This document shows positions 1 to 10,657 of a stretch of DNA of 64,000 nucleotides, piece after piece. Position numbers and translations under genes: made by a program. Below the pieces are notes generated by a model. That model made no database searches, was not told where the DNA came from, and saw only the letters and a program-made list of their open reading frames with translations. The stretch's first letter is position 1, and each line of letters starts with the position of its first letter. The DNA comes from Trichoderma breve (Eukaryota; Ascomycota; Sordariomycetes; Hypocreales; Hypocreaceae): the NCBI RefSeq assembly GCF_028502605.1, contig NC_079237.1:3472001-3536000 (forward strand). Reading direction: 5' to 3'.

Positions 1-417
1 GACGAGGGAGATATTCCACATGCGTTTTGCGTCAAAGAGCGTGAGTTTTGTCTGTCGAGCTGTGCTTTTAAACATGAGTGATGCTAACTTGGGGCAATCT
101 AGACACAAGCTGGGTAATTGCGAAAAGGGTGTACGAGTGGGTGAAGGAGATTGAAGACGGTCAACGAACATTGTAGACAACTTAGACATTGGTGAATTAT
201 AAAGAATATATGCAAATACTCTACGCCCATTTTGCCAGAATTATTACATGCTCACCAATGCAATGGATTCGACATGATTGGTCTGCATAAATAAAGCTGC
301 AGGACACATGGGTACTCTTAATGCCCAACAACAGCCCAATACTCTCTCCCACAGCTAATTAAGAGTATTCCTTCTTTTATCATCAACTTCAACTCTATTA
401 CCTGACGTATTTGAATA
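1..417. other. Intergenic, 5' of the first NLR gene
   Basis: I see no gene here. Open frames are short and have no recognisable motif. The stretch is AT-rich and presumably holds the promoter of the NLR gene that follows on the plus strand. Confidence 0.5.
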
Positions 418-3407
418 ATGAATGATGACGCAGGGCACCGAATGGGCACAACCCGTGCGCCAGCACACTCTGCGAACATCAGTGGATCTAATTTTGGGGA
501 CAACATTCGAATACAACAAGCATTTCTAAACATCTTCTTCAGGAACCGCAGAAATTCAAGTGACTTTCGGAACTTCTTCCTCTCATAATCCAAGCTAATT
601 AAACGCAGCGGTCTCCCCCGAAAGCACGCCGTCCCCTGCAGTACAAGCTCAATTAGAAGGGAAGAGAGGATGGGTCAGCTAATTAACCTCCAAAAGAGAT
701 TCAAAACTGACCTTGCATAGACTGTCGGCGCTCTCTTAGCTTCCGCGATCTTGACGCCCGCTTGCAGAACATCTCCCCGGTACAGCAAGGTACCTGCGAG
801 TGGATTTTTCAAAAGCCGTTGTTCCAGAATTGGTATGAGCAAACTGAACGCGATAATGGATTTCTTTGGATCAAAGGAAACCCTGGTACTGGGAAGTCGA
901 CATTGATGAAGCATATTTTGCAATACTGCCAAACCAAAGCAAAATATGCCATCGCGGCATACTTCTTCAACGCTCGAGGGGCCGAACTTGAGCAAACACC
1001 TCTGGGTATGCTGCGTTCCATACTATTTCAACTACTCCGGCATGAGCCTCGTTTATATGATCAGCTTCTTCCAATTTATCGCCAAAAACAGCAAGACCAC
1101 TGCTCGGGGGACTGGGAGTGGCGCGAACAAGAGCTTAAAAGCTTCTTCCTGTCAGAGATACCAAAATGCCAGTCAGGACCGCTCCTTTTCATAATAGACG
1201 CATTAGACGAGTGCAGTAAAGATGATGTGCAGAACGTCGCAGAATTTCTGCAGCATTTGAGCAATAATGCGACAGATGCTGGTTTTACGCTCAATATATG
1301 TCTATCAAGCCGTCACTTCCCATCCATCCGCTGCACAAAATATCAAGAACTGGTTTTGGAAAAGGAAAAAAAGCATGATGACGACATTATCAAGTATATC
1401 TCTTCCAACTTGACAAAAAAAGATGAAGAGATTGAAGAAGCGATCAGAAAAAAATCATCTGGTATTTTTATGTGGGTTGTGCTCGTCATTAGGCTATTGA
1501 ATAAGGCATATGAAGATGGCAGAGTTGAGGCTATGAAAGATATGTTGGATGCAATGCCCAGCGAATTGGAGGAAATGTTTGCGATGCTGCTCGATAGGGA
1601 CAATCCTGACAAGGATGAGACCATCTTGACTTTGCAGTGCGTCTTGTTCGCAAAACGACCATTAACACCGGAGGAAATCTATTTTGCTATCATAGCCGGG
1701 ACAAATAGCCAAGCATTGGGCATGTGGAATTCTTTGCAGGTAACGACTGATGTCATTCGTCGGCGCATCATCAGTTCATCCAGGGGGCTTGTTGAAATAC
1801 ACAAAGGTGAAGTTGAAACAAGCCAAGGTGGCAAAACAAATGAAGACGACGAGGCAAACAAAGATGTCAAGACAAGCGAAGACGAAAAGGAAACAGTGCA
1901 GTTTATTCATGGTTCCGTCAACGACTTTCTAGTTCGTAACAGCAGGTTACAGAAGCTAGACCCGGGGCTTATACCAGATCCCATTGCTGAAAGCCATGAT
2001 CGCCTCAAGGGCTGCTGTATGGCATACTTAATGATGGAATCACTAGAACTGCAAAACATCGAAGGAATAGAATCTCGCTTCCCTTTCCTCGAATACGCTT
2101 CTCGCTACTTGTTTGATCATGCCGAAGAAGCGACATCGGTGGGCCAAGCTGAGTTACTACGGACTTTGGAGCACGACACCGTTTTTAAGCGAGTGGAACG
2201 TTTTCATAACTATTTCGTGGATTACGGTCAAAACCGCGCGCCTCTCAACTTACTGCAGATCCTGGCGGCCCGTGGGCTCCCTAAACTAGTAGTGAGTCTG
2301 CTTGATGGGGGAGCCAACATTAATGCTGAAGGAGTACCTTGTGGGACTGCGCTAGAAGCGGCTATGGAGTTTGGAAGCGAAGAGACTGTTCAAATGCTGA
2401 TTAGCAAGGGAGCCAAAGTTAATCCTCGTGGAAGGCCCTATGGTCATACAATGCTATCTAGGGCATTCAAGAAGGGCAACAGAGTGATTCTAGCCATGTT
2501 GATTGACAGAGGAGCCACACTTGGCACCTTGGAAAGAATTGTCGACGGCAGTGTGCTTCATCACGCAGCAGAAACTGGTGATAAGGATATCATAGCAATG
2601 GTGCTCGACAAGGGAGCAAAGGTCAATGCCCTAGGACTCGGGGGTAACGCTCTCTGCACAGCAGCGAATGAAGGGTATGAAGATATCGTGGAAATGCTTC
2701 TTGAGAAGGGAGCCAAGATTCATACTCGAGGACTTGTCGGCAGCACGCTTGCATTCGCAGCGTCAGGTGGAAATATGGAGATTGTGAAGTTGCTTCTTGA
2801 GAAGGGAGCAAAGATTCATACTCGAGGACTTCTCGGCAGCCCGCTTGCATGCGCAGCAATAGAAGGACACATGGAGGTCGTGAAGTTGCTTCTTGAGAAG
2901 GGAGCCAATGTTAACGATCGGGGACTTCTCGGCAGCCCGCTTGTATGCGCAGCATTAGAAGGATACATAGAAGTCGTGAAGCTGCTTCTTGAGGAGGGAG
3001 CCAATGTTAACGATCGAGGACTTTTCGGCAGCCCGCTTGTATGCGCAGCACGGAATAAACATGTAAAGACGGTGGAGGTGCTTCTTGAGAAAGGAGCAAA
3101 GACTAACGCCGGGAGAGGACTTTTTGGTAATGCACTGCATGCAGCAGTAACGGGAGGGGACAGAGAGATTGTGGAGATACTTCTTAAGAACGGAGCAAAC
3201 GTCAATGCTCGAGGACTTATAGGCTATACATACCTACTTTTCAAGCCCACTATGGAAAGAATGGAGATTCCGAAGATTCTACTTGAGGGGGGATTCAAGG
3301 TCAAGTCATGGGGGAAATTTTATGGAACTGCACTTCAGGCAGCAGTCGCCACAGGGCAGGGAGAAGAGATGATACAGCTGCTGCTCGATAAAGGAGCAAA
3401 AATTTAA
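418..3407 (+). CDS. NACHT-ankyrin NLR-like receptor
   Basis: Predicted STAND-type NTPase receptor of the fungal NLR class. Proposed exons are 418-559 and 721-3407, giving 942 residues. The long exon has no usable ATG before the NACHT domain and starts after an acceptor CATAG at 720. The only upstream frame that joins in phase starts with ATG 418, right after an in-frame TGA, and carries the Asn/Gly/Gln-rich segment SGSNFGDNIRIQQ. The P-loop GNPGTGKST lies near residues 101-109 and the Walker B LLFIIDALDEC near 202-212. A charged Asp/Glu/Lys/Thr linker follows, then about 11 ankyrin repeats from about residue 560 to the end. No classical effector domain precedes NACHT, only the short exon-1 peptide. 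The receptor class is confident; exon 1 is inferred (about 0.55). Ligand and partner are unknown. Confidence 0.85.
2709..3092 (+). repeat. Four 96-bp ankyrin-encoding tandem units
   Basis: Units start at 2709, 2805, 2901 and 2997, exactly 96 bp (32 residues) apart. Each opens with GGAGCMAA and carries the shared core CGGCAGCMCGCTTG and the end CTTCTTGAGRAR. Flanking units at about 2613 and 3093 are more diverged. The DNA-level likeness exceeds what a protein fold would need, which suggests recent duplication or exchange between units. Confidence 0.85.
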
Positions 3408-3674
3408 TACTTGGGGGGGCTGTATTCAATATGCGGACCATTCAGATGCTTCATATTAAATGAAAAGTTTCCGATGTTACAAACTTAGTCAATCATCTTC
3501 TCAGTTTTCCCAGCTTCAATCTCTCAGCGGAGCCATCGTGTCAGCCGCTGGTGGGCAATGAATGGCACTTTTGTCATGCCCCGCATTCAACGTCCAAGCC
3601 ACTGTCACTCGCAGGATCAAAATTCACGACAAGAAAACTTTAGCATCTTAAATCACCTACTTGAGCTGAGCAAA

Positions 3675-5464
3675 ATGGGAGACCTCCTACCAGAAATTGG
3701 CCGTGTGTAAGTCGTGTATCCAAGTCTCTGATAGAGGCAATGGTCTGACTACGTCTCAGCGGCTCATCAGGACCGATACCTGGCCTCCTTAATGCAACAC
3801 TCGACCAGCTCGCCGATGGCCTGAAAGGCGGACACTTCACCAGTGTCGAGCTCACAAAAGTAGGTAAATATGATTTAACTTCCATCAAAGATCCTGTCGC
3901 TCATCATCACAAGGCATACCTTGCGCGTATTGAGCAAGTAAACGAGGCAGTTCACGCTGTCGTGGAAACAAATCCCGATGCGCTCGACATTGCCAAGAAC
4001 CTCGACGAGGAGAGAGCCTCTGGCTCTATTCGAGGGTAAATCTACCAAAATTATATGTTTACCAGACTCGAGCTCACAGAGGACAGCCCGCTTCATGGTA
4101 TCCCAGTCTTGATCAAGAACAACATTGCCACACATGACAAGATGGACACGACAGGTTTGCCCTCCCAACTATCTCTCAACATAATTTGACTGTTTCTCAT
4201 GAGTCGAGTAGCCGGCTCACAGCTTCTCATCGGCGCCACCGTCCCTCGAGATGCCTTTGTCGCGCAGAAGCTTCGTGAGGCCGGAGCCGTCATCCTGGGT
4301 AAAACCAATATGTCTCAATGGGCCAACTACCGCGCTCGCGACTACAGCATCAACGGCTGGTCATCTCACGGAGGCCAGACACTCGCCCCATATCACACCA
4401 AGCAGAATCCCTCTGGAAGTTCCAGCGGCAGCGCGGTAGCTGCTGATTTGGGCCTTGCGTGGGCGGCCCTTGGAAGTGAGACGGATGGATCGATTGTCTG
4501 TCCGGCACAGAGGAGCGGCATCGTAGGGTTCAAGCCTACTGTTGGACTGACATCCAGAGCTCTTGTCATTCCAATCTCGGAGCATCAAGATACCGTTGGG
4601 CCTATGGCAAGAACAGTCAAAGACGCAGCGTACCTGCTACAGGCCATCGTGGGAGAAGATCCTCAAGACAACTACACGGCCGCAATCCCTCGCATACCAG
4701 ACTACGTCGCCGCATGCAGGGACACATTGCTAGGAGCCCGAATTGGCGTCCCCTGGAAAGCCATCGAGCAAAGCCTAGAAAAGGACGCGCATCTCGCCTC
4801 AGAAGTCGAAGCCTTTAAAGAGACGCTCATCATCCTGGAGGTCGTCGGCGCAACCATCATCGAAGCCGACTTCGACTCAGCGATAAAGGACATCCGCGAC
4901 GCCGAAAAGGTGATTATGAGGGCAGATTTTTACGCCAACGTTGCGTCCTACCTCGCCCAACTCACCTCGAATCCAAACAACATTCACACTCTCGCCGACA
5001 TACGCGAGCAGACGCAGAAACACCCATTAGAGACATATCCGCAGCGTGACACAGGTATCTGGGACGACATCATCTTTGAGCAAGGGTGGGACAACACCGA
5101 TCCGAGGTTCCAGTCGGCTTACGAGCGTCTCCAGGAACTTGGTGGTCCGGGCGGTCTCCCAGGGGTCCTGAACAAGCATCAACTGACCGCGGTGGTGATG
5201 CCAACGAGCATGGCTTCGATGTGGGCCGCCGTGATAGGAGCCCCGGCGATTACGGTGCCGATGGGTTATCACTCGGACACGGAGCCGGTGCACGAGGATG
5301 GCGAGTTGGTGGAAACTGGTCCGGGGGTTCCTTTTGGAGTGACCTTTATGGGACACAAGTGGTCTGAGAAGACTTTGATTGGACTGGCATATGGATATGA
5401 GCAGAGGATGAAGGTGCGAAGCAGGCCGGTGAAGAGGGTGGTTGTGCCGACGGCCGAGATATGA
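3675..5464 (+). CDS. Amidase signature family hydrolase (GatA-like)
   Basis: Hydrolyses amide bonds; the substrate cannot be read from the sequence. Proposed exons: 3675-3706, 3760-3859, 3914-4035, 4087-4154 and 4212-5464, all joining in phase, for 524 residues. The order is MGDLLPEIGRV, the helix ending TSVELTKAYLARI, then SIRGPLHGIPVLIKNNIA with the catalytic Lys, then the Gly/Ser loop NPSGSSSGSA with the cis-Ser, and ETDGSIVCPA with the nucleophilic Ser. This is the complete Ser-cisSer-Lys set of the family. Intron 3 was set at 4036-4086 because it restores RGPLHG; a nearer acceptor would give a 30-nt intron. The ATG at 4199 lies inside the last intron and is not a start. No signal peptide is evident, so a cytosolic location is likely. 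Confidence 0.9.
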
Positions 5465-8400
5465 TGGGCATATAAAGAAGTGAAGCTATAGAACTAGCAC
5501 CTAGATAGCGATTCATGCAGTTTACTCTGTGGAGTTTCTCCAGCGATTTTAGAGTAAACGATCGACATATCCGAAAGATGGTGGTCTTGAGACTGGGAGA
5601 CGTTATAAGCAAAATCGAGCTCCATCATCTATAACAGCATCTTTCAGGGAATCGGGAGCTATTCGTAGTCAAAGATGAAGTTTTTAACTGTTAATTCGCA
5701 TTGTGTCGGGCAATATAGAGAAATGTGACGTTGATTTTGAATCCAGGGACCATCGTTTAAGTTCAATGGGTCGTTCTCAGGCCCATTGTTATAGAAACTG
5801 GGCCCATGATTATCAACCTGGAGAAAATGTGTTCTAAGCAATTGCTTATAATACTCGTTAATTGGCACCGCCTGTGGAACAGCGGGAGTAGTGTACAATC
5901 GGCTCTGTGGGCCGCGACCATCCCGACAGACCATCGCGCGGCTACGGAGCTGGTGGGTAAGAACGGCGCGGGCCTACGGAGACACGAGACCGGAGACGGG
6001 GGTTCCCTGTCGTGATGATGCTCTTTTATTTTGACTTTTGGCCTTGAGCCGACGGCCAAGATGCGAGACTGGCAGGATGAGGAGGGTGACGATAGAGACG
6101 ACAGCAGCACGATGTGAAACAGATGAAGTCATTGTATAAGCCCGTGATCATGGCAAGCTTTGTGGTTTCAAGCTTCATGGCTTGAAGCCTCTTTTCCGAG
6201 ATCCCGCACGAGCCGAAGCAAAGCTGGAACACTTTCATAGCCAATGAGAAGCTCGTGAACGAAATCTTTTTGCTGGTAAAAGGGCTTGCTGAAAGGCATT
6301 TTGGGATTACTGGGGGGATCCAATCCAGATTCAGCTGGGGCAAGTAAGACGTCAATCTGCCCCGGTGATGGGTTCTGACGTCACTGTATCTCGGTATTGC
6401 CTTGTTTTGGGTGTTCCCATGTGATGGACTGGGAGTTTTTTCTGTGAGTGTCATCGTGGAGACGATAATCCATAATGGGGGAACACAACGCCCTGCTTGC
6501 CCTACACACGCACAGCATCAGCCAGCATTCTGTAGATACTTGGGACCGGCCAATCCGAGACCGCCCCCCATCTTTGACAGACAAACACCCCCCGTAAATC
6601 GTCCAGTTCGCAGCAAGTAAGTACACATTGTGAAGGCGGCCCCTGCAGACAAGCGTTGTCGATCGCCCTCCTGACACTGACATATGCCGTGCCAAGAATC
6701 CCCCAAGAGCTGCAGCGTCCCACACGCTCGGAGAAAAGAAAAAATAAGGAAATGATTAGAGGGAAGAATTTAAAAAATAAGGTGAGAAAATGCCTTGGCC
6801 GCCTATGAATCCTGTCAGACGTAGAGGGTTTTCCGTGTATAATCCCTCCCCTCGTGCCCGTAAATGGGCGACTTCGCCATCATGATTGGCCGAGGGGCGA
6901 TGTTTCGAGGATGCGCCGCGACGTCATTGTTCGCCGAGGAGGGAGCAAATCCGGAATTGGCAATGGATCTATTGGATTGGCATGTTGAAGCTATTTGATT
7001 CTTGTCGCCTCTGCCGGTGATCCGTCTGTGAGTTATTATTTTTGGCTTTGGCTTTTGGGCTTTTGGCTGGCTGTTGGCGTTGTACGGAGGCTGCCTCGAG
7101 GAACGTAATACATGCATGTGTATACCTGTGCTTGTGTCGGTGTAAGTTAAAATGCTAATAAATAGGCGTGGCGTGTTCTGTGGAATGCGCCTCGGTACTA
7201 CCTAGACACAGAACAGGCTAACAAGAGACAGTAGAAGGCAGAAAGAACAATTTTCGCCGCTGGTTTTGAGGCTGGTGTAAAAGCTGGTGGTGAGGCGCCA
7301 TGTCATGCCACTGCCTGGTTGCCACAACGCAGGGAATTACTCAAAGTGTCTTAGCATCGTCCATCATGGAGAATACACTTTTCGGCCTTTTTCTTTCCTT
7401 GTCTTTCTTCCTCTTTTTTTCTTTACAGCATTTCCCAGTTGAGTCAAAGTACTGCACTGTAGTTGTCATTGTCGTTGTCACTGTCACACTCACACTCATC
7501 AAGTGACATTATGCAGCTTTATGCACATGCTTCTCCACTCAATGCATCAATGCACAAATCATGCACAAGCCGCGTCATAACCCGCCCCACTCCTCCACAC
7601 CCACCCAAAGCCAGCAAGGTACGAGGGTACGTACCACCGCGTACCTCGTATAACCTCGTCCAAGCAGAACATGCAACCAAACAAGCACAATACATCGAAA
7701 AAAAGAAAACTCTGCTTCTCTACAGTAATCCCTACCAGTCTCGCGCAAAAAACGCCAAATTGCGGCCCCGAAGCGTGCAAATTGGCCCATCTCAGCTAAA
7801 CAGCATCATCAACATTCCCCAGCTTTTGCCTTCTTTTTTTTTTTTCTCCTCCCCTTCCCGCACCCTCCAAATCCTATTTTAAGCACAAAAAGAAGAAAAA
7901 AAGCAAACTAGCCTCAGTCCGCCAAATACGAAGGAATGCCACCCTCCGTCGCAAGCCACAGGCTTTTTCTGGTGTTGGTGTTGGCGCCACTAACGCTGGT
8001 TTGGCGTGTGCAGCAGTGCAGCAGTACGTTATGCAAGGTGTGTATAAACGCCTACCTGTGTGTGCAACATCTATGCGCCTTCGAGGATTTTGTTTGTCTT
8101 TGTTTGCGCAACCCCTACTGCATGACCTCCCCGGATTTTCAAAAGGTGATCTGTGATGGATGGATGGGGAGGGAAATGGGGGGGGTTGTATTACAGCATG
8201 TACGAGGGCAGGAATTTGATAGATGACGAGATGCTGGCCGTATTACTCTTGCAAATGCCCGAATTGGGTAACTCTCGAGGGAATCCAGAGAGTAAGAATA
8301 ATGTCTGTAACATGTAAGCCGAGGTGGGATGATTCAGTTTGTCTTGACATTACGTCCAACAGCTGCTGTGCGAGTACTCGTACATACAGTACCGCATCGC

Positions 8401-10007
8401 ATCCATCCTTTCTCTTGCTGTAACCCAACTTTGTCCCTCCAAATGCCGTCTTAGCGCCCTGCAACGATGCAGCTCCAGGTCATGATCCATCGTCATCTGC
8501 AAAGGGTGGTGCTGGTGCTTGCCAACCACCGACCTGCAGCCAGCCATTATTCCCATCTGTCTCATCTTGCGCGTCCCTCTCCTCTCTCTCTTCGCTGTTC
8601 TTCCTGTTCTTCTTGTTCATTATCATCATCTACTACATCCCAATGTACAAAATACAAAACCATCTAGCTCAACAACATAGTGCCACGTCAAAACCCTATT
8701 CCCAACTCTTTTTCTTCTCTTTCCATCTATACGGTACCTCCTACATACCAACTCTCCATCTACGCGTACTGCATCCACCCGCAGAAAATTACTGTATTCG
8801 TCCAGCCATTGGCCACGCAAAAAGACTCCAAAAGCCCAGCATCATTCTCCTCTTCTTTCCTCTCTGCCCATGTCGATTTGTTTTTTTCCTTCCCTTCCAC
8901 CTACAGAAAAAGTCTTCTCCACCTTCCCAACTCCTCCCTACATCCCCACAAATAAAATGGAAGGGAACCACCTACCTCCCAGTCCCCGTCTAAAAAGAGA
9001 CAAGGGGGTCAAGCAAGAAAAAAAAAACCAAAACAAACATCCAATGTAAAAACAACTCCACCAAAGCAAGGAAGACGACCAAAAAAAAAAAAAAAACAAG
9101 CACAATAAAAACGTAAAACACAAGACGTACGAGTACAATGTACCATGTACTCATAACAAGTATACGCCCCTCAGCCATGAAGCCCAAGCCAGCGGAGCCA
9201 CCGGAACCCACGCCAGCTCCTTCTGTAACGTCCTCCCGTCGGCTTGTACTAGTATGTATGAGTACACTGTACTGTACTCCGGATTTCTGCTGGAAAAAGG
9301 TGCCGCGGTCGGTACTACTAAGCTCGGAGGTACTTGGACTCCGTAACTTGTCCTTGTACTCCGTACCTTCACCTGAATGGCATCCTCACTGGTACGCTTA
9401 GCCAGGACCAGGGCCATTTTCTCTTAGTCAACGAGAACAAAACCATGGCCGCACAACTTGGCCTGGAACTGCAAGTCGCTCGCGGAAGCTCGGATACAGC
9501 GGGTCTCAGCAGGTCTTGCTTGATTCCTTCAGTGGAAGTAGAGGTACCGGGGTTCAGTACATCTTGGTACAGTCCGAAGGTGTCCCCAGCGACAGCCCGC
9601 ACTCTACATGAGAGCGGTAAGCACCCGGGCAGCTCCAACTCTGCTGTCAAAACATGCATATTCAAAGCCATTGATATCTACAACACGTCAAGTTCTGTGG
9701 TAATTAAATAGAAAACAGTCGTAAAACATCACATTGCAGATCACAATCGAAAACGCGCGAAAAGCTTGTTTATAATCGTAAAAAAGGTCGTCCGAAGACA
9801 TTAGCATTAAAGCCAGTAATCTGGTATATTTTGTGTATTACACTCCCTCGAAAGGGCGCACGATCCAAAGCCAACAAGAAGTCGTCTGGGGGTCCAGCTC
9901 ATATGTTCATCACACCGTAATCCTTCCGTCTCACCAAACCGTTCCAGTAATCCGAAATCCTCCAAACATCGTCACCTCTCCCATCTCGTCGTTCATTGTC
10001 AAACCCC
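5465..10007. other. Gene-poor intergenic region
   Basis: About 4.5 kb without a convincing coding sequence. Frames up to 142 codons occur but none shows a known motif or a plausible exon chain. The stretch at 7.3-9.1 kb is strongly pyrimidine-rich on the plus strand, with homopolymers (A16 near 9081) and a TTGTCR microsatellite near 7462. At 9.1-9.6 kb GTAC, TACTCCGTAC and TACGGAG-like words cluster. It may hold long untranslated regions or a non-coding RNA, but nothing shows this directly. Confidence 0.5.
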
Positions 10008-10657
10008 TTACAGGGCAAAGGCGCAGAGAGCGGCGATGAAGGCGAGGCCGGGCAGGATGGTGGAAGCGCCGTTGGTGGGGGCAGTGGGAGCACCAGTGGT
10101 GGTCTTGTTGCCAGCGGGAGGAGGAACACCAGTGCCAGTGCCGACGGGGACGACGGGGGTGGTCTGGGCAGCAGAGGTGGTCTGGGCGGGAGCAGAGCTG
10201 GGGGGAGCGCTGGCGACAGAGGACTGAGCAGCAGAGGAAGACTGGGCAGCAGAAGAAGACTGAGCGGCAGAGGTGGTCTGCTGGGCGGGAGTGGTGTTGG
10301 CAGCAGAAGAGCCAGAGCCGGATCCAGAGCCAGAGTTGGCGGCGCAGAGAGCCTGAGTGGCGGGCAGGACCTTGTCTGTAGGGAATTGGTTAATAAACAA
10401 AGCTCATCTCATCCCAGATCGATCAGAGGAAACATACTGATGGCAACGTCGGTACCGCACTTCTCAACGACACAGCCGGTGGCAGCGCCCTGGACAGCGT
10501 TGAAGTCCTTGCAGATACAGGCGTAGTCGGTGGTAGAGCACTTGGTGTTGGCCTTGACGGCGTCGTCGAGGCAGGGCAGAGCGCAGGATGGGATATCAGC
10601 GCGGGTCTGAGCCTGGGCCAGAGCGGCGAGAGCAACAGCAACGAAAGCGGCCTTCAT
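10008..10657 (-). CDS. CFEM-domain GPI-anchored protein
   Basis: Secreted fungal surface protein. Exon 1 is 10657-10438 and exon 2 is 10375-10008; the 62-nt intron has GTATGT and CTACAG ends and joins in phase (195 residues). A signal peptide (MKAAFVAVALAALAQA) leads into a CFEM domain at about residues 20-95 with eight cysteines in the family spacing, including CALPC, CSTTDYACIC, GCVVEKC and ALC. A long Ser/Ala/Thr/Gln/Pro-rich stalk follows, then Asn-Gly-Ala and a hydrophobic tail (LAFIAALCAFAL), the pattern of a GPI attachment signal. CFEM proteins act in haem or iron capture, wall structure, or host and prey contact; which applies here is not visible. Confidence 0.93.

Noticed and set aside
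318..593. 91-codon minus-strand frame upstream of the first NLR
   Set aside because: No motif, no homologue recognised, and it overlaps the better-supported plus-strand first exon.
2816..3205. 129-codon minus-strand frame
   Set aside because: A shadow of the ankyrin repeats; its internal repetition comes from the coding strand.
4036..4065. 30-nt intron in the amidase
   Set aside because: Below the usual minimum size; the acceptor at 4086 gives a 51-nt intron and the conserved RGPLHG.
4199..4211. ATG as start of the amidase
   Set aside because: It lies in the last intron. Splicing 4154 to 4212 joins DKMDTTA to GSQLLIGA as the family requires.
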